This document shows, one piece after another, positions 6,830-12,499 of a stretch of DNA of 12,499 nt. Position 1 is the stretch's first letter, and each line of letters opens with the position of its first letter. The position numbers and the translations under genes were made by a program. Below the pieces are notes generated by a model, which worked only from the letters and a program-made list of their open reading frames with translations, ran no database searches and was not told the origin of the DNA. Source of the stretch: an uncultured Clostridia bacterium (GTDB taxonomy: Bacteria > Bacillota > Clostridia > TANB77 > RGIG9151); the NCBI GenBank assembly GCA_934500865.1, contig CAKSUD010000051.1, positions 1 to 12,499 on the forward strand, in the 5' to 3' direction.

Positions 6830-7395
6830 ATCATATGTTCAATAAAGATTTTTAATCCTATTAAAATTAAAATAACACCACCGAAAATTTTGGCTTTCTC
6901 TTCTAAGAGATGGCCAAATTTTTTGCCTACATAGTTACCGATAAGGCAGGTAACAAATGTTACTAAGCAAATGTTTGTTGCTGCAACTAATATGTTTATT
7001 TTTAATGCGGCAAAACTTATTCCAACGGCTAGAGCATCGACACTGGTTGCAACACCCTGAAGTAACATAACTTTTAATGAATATTCTTTTTTAGGTAATT
7101 CATCTTTTCCATCATTTTTTAATTCACGTATAGCGTCTATAATCATATTAGTTCCGATAAAACCAAGCAAAATAAAAGCTATCCAATGGTCATACGAGGA
7201 TATTAAATCAAAGAACATATTTCCGGCAAAGAAGCCGATTGTTGGCATAATTCCTTGGAAAATTCCGAAAGTTAAAGATGATAAAAACATATGCGATTTC
7301 TTAAAATTCTTATAGAAAAGCCCATTAGAAATAGAAACAGCAAAGGCGTCCATAGACAAACCTAGCGCAATTAAGAATAAAGTAAAAAATTCCAT
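6826..7395 (-). CDS. mntP: MntP manganese efflux pump
   Basis: A 189-residue membrane protein with six predicted helices in two homologous halves. Each half carries the family's acidic motif: LGLSMDAFAVSISNGL (Asp16) and GVATSVDALAVGISFA (Asp120). MntP exports Mn2+ and protects against manganese excess. An ATG seven codons further upstream (7414-7416) is open, but the Shine-Dalgarno AAAAGGAG lies downstream of it. The start at 7395, 9 nt after that site, gives the MEFFTLFLIALGLSMDAF beginning typical of the family. A promoter directly upstream gives a leader of only about 18 nt, too short for the Mn-sensing yybP-ykoY riboswitch found before many mntP genes. The gene is alone on the minus strand and converges on traX with a 4-nt stop overlap and no obvious terminator. 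Confidence 0.93.
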   Translation of the reverse strand: MEFFTLFLIALGLSMDAFAVSISNGLFYKNFKKSHMFLSSLTFGIFQGIMPTIGFFAGNMFFDLISSYDHWIAFILLGFIGTNMIIDAIRELKNDGKDELPKKEYSLKVMLLQGVATSVDALAVGISFAALKINILVAATNICLVTFVTCLIGNYVGKKFGHLLEEKAKIFGGVILILIGLKIFIEHMI

Positions 7396-7404
7396 AAACA
7401 TTAA

Positions 7405-7412
7405 CTCCTTTT
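7405..7412 (-). promoter_or_regulatory. Ribosome binding site fixing the mntP start at 7395
   Basis: Read on the minus strand this is AAAAGGAG, 9 nt before the ATG at 7395. It lies inside the extra codons that a start at 7416 would add, and it is only 3 nt before the ATG at 7401, so both of those starts are unlikely. Confidence 0.75.
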
Positions 7413-7419
7413 CCATGCT

Positions 7420-7448
7420 ATTCTAAATGTATTGAGAGGATATATCAA
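7420..7448 (-). promoter_or_regulatory. mntP promoter
   Basis: On the minus strand TTGATA (7448-7443) and TAGAAT (7425-7420) are separated by exactly 17 bases. The predicted transcript start is near 7413. The -35 box overlaps the near arm of the 11-bp inverted repeat at 7444-7454. Confidence 0.65.
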
Positions 7449-7511
7449 GTTAATTTTATTAAAAAAGTTGGAGAAATATTAAAAGATATTTGAAGAAAAC
7501 ATTAACTTGAT
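7444..7511. repeat. 11-bp inverted repeat at the mntP promoter
   Basis: ATCAAGTTAAT (7444-7454) is repeated as ATTAACTTGAT (7501-7511), a perfect inverted pair 46 bases apart. A smaller AAATAT/ATATTT hairpin lies at 7475-7490 between the arms. The near arm covers the mntP -35 box, so a regulator bound to both arms could repress by looping. Alternatively it is a cruciform-prone AT-rich dyad without function. Confidence 0.5.
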
Positions 7512-7544
7512 TTTTCGCCAAGCCCAATAAAAAAATATATAACA

Positions 7545-7573
7545 TTGTAATTTGTTGATGGATATGGTAAAAT
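7545..7573 (+). promoter_or_regulatory. Promoter of the SLH/dockerin surface protein gene
   Basis: TTGTAA (7545-7550), a 17-base spacer and TAAAAT (7568-7573), with an extended -10 TG at 7565-7566. The predicted leader is about 32 nt, ending in the strong Shine-Dalgarno GAGGAGG (7597-7603). The stretch TGGTAAAATAAAAT recurs exactly in the asp23 promoter. Confidence 0.65.
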
Positions 7574-7611
7574 AAAATAGTACAACGATAAAATCCGAGG
7601 AGGGGTTCAAT

Positions 7612-10215
7612 TTGAAATTTAAAAGTATAGTAGTTATGGCAGGTATAGTAATAGGCTGTATGTCTGTTTCAAGTGCATTTACAGATATGCCAAAGGAACA
7701 TTGGGCATATGATAAGGTGGAAGAAATGACATCTAATGGAATAATAACAGGATATACAGATGGAACATTTAAGCCAAATAGAGAAGTAACAAGAGAAGAA
7801 TTCGCTACTATTTTGACAAAAGCGTTAGACTTAAAAACTGTTGGTGAAATAGTAAAATTTAGAGACGTAGAAGACTCTAGATGGTCAAAGAAGTATATTG
7901 ATGCATCAAGTAGATATTTAACTGGGTATTTGAATAATGGAAACTATTATTTTGCTCCTAGTTCTTATGCAGTAAGAGAGGATATGGCAGTAGCGGTAGT
8001 AAAAGCTAAAGGGTTAGACGATGAGACACCTGATTATTCTGTATTAGATAGATTTAGTGATAAGGATAAGATATCTGAAAAATTAAAGAAGTATATTGCA
8101 ATTGCAGTAGAAAATGGCATAATGAATGGAAATGCGAACGGAACTTTCAATCCATTAGGAAATTTAACAAGAGCAGAAATAACAGCTCTTATGTCTAATG
8201 TAATGGAGAAAGTAGTAATAGACGATGAAGTAGGACAAGAGCATGTACATAAACTAGCAACAAAGTATATATATAAAAGTGAGACAAGCCATACAGAAGA
8301 AAAATACTGTAAAACATGTGGAGAAGTTATAGAGTCAAAGTTAAAAGCACATACTTTTGAAGATGACGAATGTGAATGTGGATACGAAAGAGTACATACC
8401 CACGAACTTAGAACTAAGTATGTATATAAAGACGCAACAAGCCATATAGAACAAGAATACTGCAGAAAATGCAACGAGGTAGTAAATGAGAAAACATTGA
8501 ACCATAAATATGAAAATGGCGTATGTGTTTGTGGAATAGAAGAAGTTCTAAAGGAAATTATTTATGGTGATGTAAATGGCGACGGAAAGGTTTCCGAAGA
8601 GGATGCGGTACTTTTGTACAATTATTCTATGTTCCCAGAAGACTATGCAAATGAAATCCCATATGCAATTAAGAAAAATGCAGATAAATATTTGGACTTA
8701 GACCAAGATGGTAATGTAGATGTAGTTGATGCAATAGTACTAAAGGCATTTGTTAATGAAGAAATAAAAGAATTGCCACATAAACATAAATTTGTAAATA
8801 ATAAATGCAATTGTGGATATGAAAGGGGAATAGTTTACGGTGATGTAAATTCTGATGGAGAAGTAAATGGTAAGGATAGAACGATTTTAGCAAGATATAT
8901 AGCAGGTTGGGAAGGATATGAAAAACAAGTAAATAAAGAAAATGCGGATGTATTTGTAGACGGTAAATTAGATAAAATGGACTATATAGTTATAGGAAGA
9001 TATATTGCAAAATGGAATATGGAATATCCACACAAATGTGGAAGCTATGTAGTAAAGTATGAAAAAATAGATAGTGAAAAGCATAAAGAAATATATGAAT
9101 GTAAGTGTGGCCAGATAAAGTATGAAGAAGAAATAAATCATGAATTTGAAGACGGCGAATGTGTAAAATGTGGATATGAAAAGAAAGTAGTTTATGGAGA
9201 TATTGACGGCGATGGTTCGGTAAATGCTAGAGATGCACTAATTTTAGCAAGTTATATATCTGGTCGAGAAGGATATGAAGAAAAAGTAGATAAAGAAATT
9301 GCTGATGTTTTTGCAGATGGCAAACTAGATATAATGGACTATGTATGCATATTGAAATATCGTGCAGGGTGGAATATAGAATTCCCACATAAATGCGGAA
9401 GTTATACGGTAAGATATGAAAAAATAGATAGTGAAAAACATAAAGAAATATATGAATGTAAGTGCGGTAAGGTAAAGCTAGAAATAGAGCATAACTATCA
9501 AGATGATATATGGTGGGAATGTGAGTATGAAAAAGAAATTATTTACGGTGATGTAACCGGCGATGGCTTGGTAAGCATGAAAGATGCATCGAAGTTATTC
9601 AGTATAATAAGTAAACCAGCAGGCGAAATACAAGTAAATAAAGAAATTGCAGATGTATTTGTAGACGGTAAATTAGATAAAATGGACTATATAGTTATAG
9701 TAAGATATGTTTCAAAATTGAATATAGAATATCCACACAAATGTGGAAGCTATGTAGTAAAGTATGAAAAAATAGATAGTGAAAAGCATAAAGAAATATA
9801 TGAATGTAAGTGTGGTCAGATAAAGTATGAAGGAGAAATAAATCATGAATTTGAAGACGATGAATGTGTAAAATGTGGGTATGAAAAGAAAATAATTTAT
9901 GGTGATGTAAATTCAGACGGAGTTGTTGATTACTATGATGTTGCAAAGCTAACAGCATATTTAAAAGATGATAGCGTAAAAATTAATTTAAAGGCAGCAG
10001 ATGTAAACGAAGATGGAATAGTAGATAATGAAGACTTAACAATAATATATGGTTATTTTAGAGAATTAATAGATAAATTGCCACATAAACATAAATATGT
10101 AAATAATAAGTGTGATTGTGGATACGAAAAGGAAATAATTAAAGCAGAACCAATAAAACCAACTCCCGATGTAGAATTACCTGTTCAGCCAAAGCCAACA
10201 CCGGAAGTACAATAA
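7612..10215 (+). CDS. Secreted SLH-domain surface protein with five dockerin-like modules
   Basis: An 867-residue exported protein starting at TTG, 8 nt after GAGGAGG. Residues 1-22 are a signal peptide (cleavage after VSSA); VIGC at 13-16 makes a lipoprotein signal possible but less likely. Three SLH domains (about 23-66, 82-135, 147-200) should bind pyruvylated cell-wall polymer. Cys/His-rich modules with C-x-x-C/CxCG motifs start at 211 and 262, at about 473, 592 and 708, with short ones near 390 and 832. Five dockerin-like modules begin at Tyr318, 409, 528, 645 and 763, each with YGD-x-x-x-DG calcium loops. Modules 1 and 5 keep two good loops; in 2, 3 and 4 the second reads DVFVDGKLD or DVFADGKLD, losing the third-position ligand. 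The tail is Pro-rich, without LPXTG. SLH anchoring fits a surface display protein; partners (cohesins?) are not in view. A strong terminator follows. Confidence 0.85.
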   Translation: MKFKSIVVMAGIVIGCMSVSSAFTDMPKEHWAYDKVEEMTSNGIITGYTDGTFKPNREVTREEFATILTKALDLKTVGEIVKFRDVEDSRWSKKYIDASSRYLTGYLNNGNYYFAPSSYAVREDMAVAVVKAKGLDDETPDYSVLDRFSDKDKISEKLKKYIAIAVENGIMNGNANGTFNPLGNLTRAEITALMSNVMEKVVIDDEVGQEHVHKLATKYIYKSETSHTEEKYCKTCGEVIESKLKAHTFEDDECECGYERVHTHELRTKYVYKDATSHIEQEYCRKCNEVVNEKTLNHKYENGVCVCGIEEVLKEIIYGDVNGDGKVSEEDAVLLYNYSMFPEDYANEIPYAIKKNADKYLDLDQDGNVDVVDAIVLKAFVNEEIKELPHKHKFVNNKCNCGYERGIVYGDVNSDGEVNGKDRTILARYIAGWEGYEKQVNKENADVFVDGKLDKMDYIVIGRYIAKWNMEYPHKCGSYVVKYEKIDSEKHKEIYECKCGQIKYEEEINHEFEDGECVKCGYEKKVVYGDIDGDGSVNARDALILASYISGREGYEEKVDKEIADVFADGKLDIMDYVCILKYRAGWNIEFPHKCGSYTVRYEKIDSEKHKEIYECKCGKVKLEIEHNYQDDIWWECEYEKEIIYGDVTGDGLVSMKDASKLFSIISKPAGEIQVNKEIADVFVDGKLDKMDYIVIVRYVSKLNIEYPHKCGSYVVKYEKIDSEKHKEIYECKCGQIKYEGEINHEFEDDECVKCGYEKKIIYGDVNSDGVVDYYDVAKLTAYLKDDSVKINLKAADVNEDGIVDNEDLTIIYGYFRELIDKLPHKHKYVNNKCDCGYEKEIIKAEPIKPTPDVELPVQPKPTPEVQ
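8926..9195 (+). repeat. Intragenic direct repeat, copy A (dockerin half plus Cys module)
   Basis: This 270-nt in-frame block is nearly identical to 9631-9900, exactly 705 bases (235 codons) downstream. About nine of the last 84 codons differ in amino acid. A more divergent related block lies between them, at about 9283-9543, so the protein has three tandem units of roughly 116-119 residues. Confidence 0.85.
9631..9900 (+). repeat. Intragenic direct repeat, copy B
   Basis: Copy B of the block at 8926-9195. It includes long stretches of identical DNA around the codons for PHKCGSYVVKYEKIDSEKHK and IYECKCGQIKYE. Confidence 0.85.
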
Positions 10216-10225
10216 AATTAAATGT

Positions 10226-10257
10226 AAAACCTGTCGCAAGTCGACAGGTTTTATTTT
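10226..10257 (+). terminator. Strong Rho-independent terminator
   Basis: AAAACCTGTCG (10226-10236) and CGACAGGTTTT (10242-10252) form a perfect 11-bp stem with a CAAGT loop. TTATTTT continues the T-rich tract. It lies 10 bases after the stop of the surface protein gene and isolates it from asp23. Confidence 0.93.
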
Positions 10258-10282
10258 GTATTAATTTATACTAAAACTCTAC

Positions 10283-10311
10283 TTGCAAGAATTGTATTTT
10301 TGTGGTAAAAT
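10283..10311 (+). promoter_or_regulatory. Promoter of the asp23-nusB-xseA-xseB operon
   Basis: TTGCAA (10283-10288), a 17-base spacer and TAAAAT (10306-10311), with an extended -10 TG at 10303-10304. The predicted transcript start is near 10318, 19 nt before the asp23 ATG. Spacing and core match the promoter at 7545-7573. Confidence 0.7.
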
Positions 10312-10336
10312 AAAATCTGTTGCGGAGGTAAGGAAA

Positions 10337-10693
10337 ATGGATAATAATATAAATTTAAGTGTTTCTGAAGAAGTTATTTCCACAATAGTTGAAAAAACCG
10401 TTATGTCTGTGCCCGGCGTTTACGATATTCCTGGTGGAATTATTGATGGAATTACTAATATTTTGGGTAGTAAAAAGACAAGAGGAATAAAGGTAGAAAT
10501 TAATGATAAAACTATTACTTTAGATGTATATGTAATAGTTGAATATGGGGTTAAAATTCCTGATATTGCTTGGGATATCCAAGATAAAGTTAAAAAGACT
10601 TTAGAAGAAATAGTCGGAATGACAGTTAAGGCTGTTAATATTCATATTCAAGGTATTAATTTTAATAGTAAGAAAGAGAAACCAGTAATTTAA
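10337..10693 (+). CDS. Asp23/Gls24 family envelope-stress protein
   Basis: A 118-residue cytoplasmic Asp23/Gls24 protein (YqhY/YloU type). Landmarks are the start LSVSEEVISTIVEKTVMSVPGVYDI, given here as LSVSEEVISTIVEKT and VMSVPGVYDI, a Gly-rich linker, then KGIKVEIND-like, and the block VYVIVEYGVKIPDIAWDIQDK with the VNIHIQGINF end. In Firmicutes these proteins are linked to envelope homeostasis, and YqhY to control of fatty-acid synthesis. The frame is open upstream to a TTG at 10283, but that region contains the promoter, and GGAGG (10324-10328) sits 8 nt before the ATG at 10337, so 10337 is the start. Placement directly before nusB and xseAB is the usual order in Clostridia and Bacillus. 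The spoIIIA genes that often precede it are absent; the surface protein gene lies there instead. Confidence 0.9.
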   Translation: MDNNINLSVSEEVISTIVEKTVMSVPGVYDIPGGIIDGITNILGSKKTRGIKVEINDKTITLDVYVIVEYGVKIPDIAWDIQDKVKKTLEEIVGMTVKAVNIHIQGINFNSKKEKPVI

Positions 10694-10716
10694 CTTTAGT
10701 TTGGGGGAAATTTGTT

Positions 10717-11112
10717 GTGAACAGAAAATTAGCTAGAGAAATGGCAGTTTGTTTTTTATTTCAAATTGAATTTCAAAAGGAAAACATTAAAGAACAGGTA
10801 GAAGAATTTTTAGATTCTTATGGAGATGTAAAGTATGATAAGGATTACTTTCTTGAAGTAATTAACGGGGTAATGAACTCTCTAAAAGAAATTGACGAAA
10901 TAATTGAAACTAAAGCTAAAGGCTGGACAATAGATAGAATTGCTAAAATGGATTTGCCAATTTTAAGAGTGGCAATTTTCGAAATTAAACATAGAGAAGA
11001 CATTCCTGTTGGAGTTAGTATAAATGAAGCTGTTGAACTTGCTAAGAAGTTTGGAAGTGACGATTCTGCTAAGTTTATTAACGGATTATTAGGACAGGTA
11101 GTAGAAAACTAA
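10717..11112 (+). CDS. nusB: Transcription antitermination factor NusB
   Basis: A 131-residue all-helical protein that, with NusE (ribosomal protein S10), binds boxA RNA for rRNA antitermination. Family landmarks are the start NRKLAREMAVCFLFQIEF, the middle DRIAKMDLPILRVAIFEI and the end VGVSINEAVELAKKFGSDDS followed by AKFINGLLG. Length is normal for the family. The start is GTG at 10717, with GGGGG at 10703-10707, 9 nt before it. The gene lies 23 nt after asp23, with no terminator between, and its stop TAA overlaps the AAGGAG site of xseA. Confidence 0.95.
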   Translation: MNRKLAREMAVCFLFQIEFQKENIKEQVEEFLDSYGDVKYDKDYFLEVINGVMNSLKEIDEIIETKAKGWTIDRIAKMDLPILRVAIFEIKHREDIPVGVSINEAVELAKKFGSDDSAKFINGLLGQVVEN

Positions 11113-11116
11113 GGAG
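11111..11116 (+). promoter_or_regulatory. Ribosome binding site of xseA, overlapping the GTG candidate
   Basis: AAGGAG ends on the first base of GTG 11116-11118, so it cannot serve that codon. It lies 8 nt before ATT at 11125, an ideal spacing. Confidence 0.6.
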
Positions 11117-12309
11117 TGAGTACTATTAATACATATACAGTTACTCAAGTAAATAAATATATAAAGAAAATTTTAGATAATGATTTCATCCTTTCCAACA
11201 TAATGGTTAAGGGTGAAATTTCTAATTTTAAAAATCATTCTTCCGGACATATGTACTTTTCATTAAAAGATGAAAATGCTTCTATGAAATGTGTTATGTT
11301 TAGAGGGCAGAGCTTAGGCTTAAAGTTTAAGCCTGAAGATGGAATGAAGGTTGTTATTTCCGGGTATATTTCTTCATATGAAAAGGATGGACAATGCCAG
11401 TTATATTGCGACTTTATGGAATTAGATGGAGTAGGAGATTTATATGCACAGTATGAAAAATTAAAGGAGAAACTTGCTAAAGAAGGATTGTTTGATGAGA
11501 GTATAAAGAAAAAGCTACCTCTGTTACCGAAATGTGTAGCAGTTATAACTTCACCTACCGGAGCGGTTATTAGAGATATTTTAAATGTTTCTCAAAGAAG
11601 ATTTCCTAAGGCTAATATAAAGCTATTTCCTAGTGCGGTTCAAGGAGAGGGAGCATATAAAGAATTGGTTCACCAAGTACAATTTATAAATGAGCATAAT
11701 TTGGCTGATGTTATTATAATTGGCCGTGGAGGAGGTTCTATTGAAGATTTATGGAACTTTAACAGTGAAGAACTTGCTTATGCTATATATAATTCAAAAA
11801 TCCCTGTAGTTTCGGCGGTAGGACATGAGACTGATTTTACTATATGTGATTTTGTTTCTGATTTAAGAGCACCTACGCCTTCGGCTGCGGCAGAAGTTGT
11901 TTTTCCGAGTTTAGACGAACTTACATATAAGATTAATACATATGAGAAAAGACTACGTTTAGCGCTTTTTGGAAATTTAGAGAATAAGAGAAAGAGGCTT
12001 ATGAAATTAAAGGAGTCATATTACTTTAAAAGACCGGAGGAGCTTATTAATAAACTAAAAATAAGATGTGATATGGCTACTCGTGATTTAATTAGGGTAA
12101 ATGATAAGATAATAAATAAAAAGAAAAATGAGTTTGTGAATGTGGTAAATAAATTAGATACACTAAGTCCACTAAAGACTTTATCTAGGGGATATTCTGT
12201 TGTACTAAAAGATGATAAAGTTATTAAGTCTGAAAAGGATATAAATGTGGGCGAACAGTTTAGTGTAAAAATGAGTGACGGGGAGATTATAGGAACTAGA
12301 ATAAATTAA
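11116..12309 (+). CDS. xseA: Exodeoxyribonuclease VII large subunit
   Basis: The catalytic subunit of exonuclease VII, which degrades single-stranded DNA to short oligonucleotides together with XseB. The N-terminal OB fold shows TYTVTQVNKYIKKILDND, VKGEISNFKNHSSGHMYFSL and KDENASMKCVMF. The catalytic core carries VAVITSPTGAVIRDIL, GRGGGSIEDLWNFN (203-216, numbered from GTG) and AVGHETDFTICDFVSDLRAP, followed by TPSAAAE. A coiled-coil-prone C-terminal part ends in PLKTLSRGYSV. At 397 residues it is a normal clostridial length, shorter than the E. coli protein. The coordinates use the first conventional start, GTG at 11116, but its first base is the last base of AAGGAG. By homology and spacing the true start is probably ATT at 11125, giving (M)NTYTVTQVNKYI. 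The gene begins 3 nt after nusB ends and is followed by xseB. Confidence 0.93.
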   Translation: MSTINTYTVTQVNKYIKKILDNDFILSNIMVKGEISNFKNHSSGHMYFSLKDENASMKCVMFRGQSLGLKFKPEDGMKVVISGYISSYEKDGQCQLYCDFMELDGVGDLYAQYEKLKEKLAKEGLFDESIKKKLPLLPKCVAVITSPTGAVIRDILNVSQRRFPKANIKLFPSAVQGEGAYKELVHQVQFINEHNLADVIIIGRGGGSIEDLWNFNSEELAYAIYNSKIPVVSAVGHETDFTICDFVSDLRAPTPSAAAEVVFPSLDELTYKINTYEKRLRLALFGNLENKRKRLMKLKESYYFKRPEELINKLKIRCDMATRDLIRVNDKIINKKKNEFVNVVNKLDTLSPLKTLSRGYSVVLKDDKVIKSEKDINVGEQFSVKMSDGEIIGTRIN

Positions 12310-12323
12310 AGGAGTTGGATATA

Positions 12324-12499
12324 ATGGAGAAAACTTTTGAAGAAACGATAGTTGAGCTTGAAAAAATAGTTGTAGATTTAGAAAGCGGAGATTTAACTTT
12401 GGATGAAAGCATGAAAAAATTTGAAGAGGGAATGAAGGCATCTAAACATTGTACAGAAATTTTAGATAAAGCAGAGAAGAAGATAGTTACTGTTTTAGA
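12324..12499 (+). CDS. xseB: Exodeoxyribonuclease VII small subunit (partial, cut by window end)
   Basis: The first 58 codons of XseB, which coats the coiled-coil stalk of XseA in multiple copies. The visible start is MEKTFEETIVELEKIVVDLE, then SGDLTLDESMKKFEEGM, the typical two-helix pattern with the conserved SGDLTLDESM turn. AAAGGAG (12308-12314) lies 9 nt upstream and partly inside the xseA stop region; the genes are 14 nt apart. XseB is about 70-80 residues in most species, so only a short end is missing. Confidence 0.93.
   Translation, partial: MEKTFEETIVELEKIVVDLESGDLTLDESMKKFEEGMKASKHCTEILDKAEKKIVTVL

Noticed and set aside
7444..7515. The inverted repeat plus TTTTT read as a plus-strand terminator
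   Set aside because: The arms are 46 bases apart and AT-rich, and no plus-strand gene ends there; an operator or cruciform is a better reading.
7396..7611. A yybP-ykoY manganese riboswitch upstream of mntP
   Set aside because: A good promoter lies at 7420-7448, leaving a leader of about 18 nt, and I do not see the conserved riboswitch core in the sequence beyond it.
8034..8474. Minus-strand open frames under the surface protein gene (also 9695-9958)
   Set aside because: They mirror the repeated codons of the plus-strand gene and resemble no known protein.
8926..9900. A CRISPR-like or transposon repeat array
   Set aside because: The repeats are long, in frame, inside one open coding region, and encode related protein modules.
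10140..10215. A sortase anchor at the C-terminus of the surface protein
   Set aside because: The Pro-rich tail ends PTPEVQ with no LPXTG motif, hydrophobic helix or basic tail; anchoring is through the SLH domains.
10283..10336. An 18-codon N-terminal extension of the Asp23 protein from TTG 10283
   Set aside because: The stretch holds the -35 and -10 boxes of the promoter, has no upstream Shine-Dalgarno, and a well-placed GGAGG precedes ATG 10337.

Overview
The window looks like chromosome from a low-GC, endospore-forming Clostridia-type Firmicute, roughly one third GC by eye. Four things point there: a fragment matching the C-terminus of the sporulation sigma factor SigK, the clostridial order asp23-nusB-xseA-xseB, a surface protein with SLH and dockerin domains, and strong purine-rich Shine-Dalgarno sites throughout. 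No rRNA, tRNA, CRISPR array or transposase gene is visible, and no gene-free stretch exceeds about 260 bases.

Left edge (1-260): bases 48-113 encode about 21 residues matching the extreme C-terminus of SigK, in frame to a stop. The homology breaks abruptly at about base 47 against AT-rich sequence with an in-frame stop. This reads as the right-hand junction of an integrated element (skin-like, or a prophage/ICE) that lies mostly outside the window. An S1-domain RNA-binding protein gene (261-1082) follows. Next comes a winged-helix protein resembling the replication-relaxation family (1150-2136), closed by a strong terminator.

Centre (2229-6829): five tightly packed plus-strand genes. Two DUF1538 membrane proteins and a P-II-like regulator form one module with 4-nt overlapping or abutting genes, best read as a membrane transporter pair under P-II control. 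Tex, a nucleic-acid-binding protein, and a TraX-family membrane protein follow. mntP (Mn2+ exporter) converges on traX from the minus strand, the two stop codons overlapping by 4 nt.

Intergenic 7396-7611 carries divergent promoters for mntP and for the surface-protein gene. An 11-bp inverted repeat has one arm on the mntP -35 box.

Right part: 7612-10215 encodes an 867-residue secreted surface protein. It has three N-terminal SLH domains, five dockerin-like EF-hand modules and interleaved Cys/His-rich modules, part of it built from tandem repeats of about 118 residues. It is followed by a strong terminator. A new promoter then drives asp23, nusB, xseA and the start of xseB, a housekeeping operon for envelope stress/homeostasis, rRNA antitermination and exonuclease VII. 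xseA is notable because the best-placed Shine-Dalgarno points to an ATT codon rather than the GTG that overlaps it.
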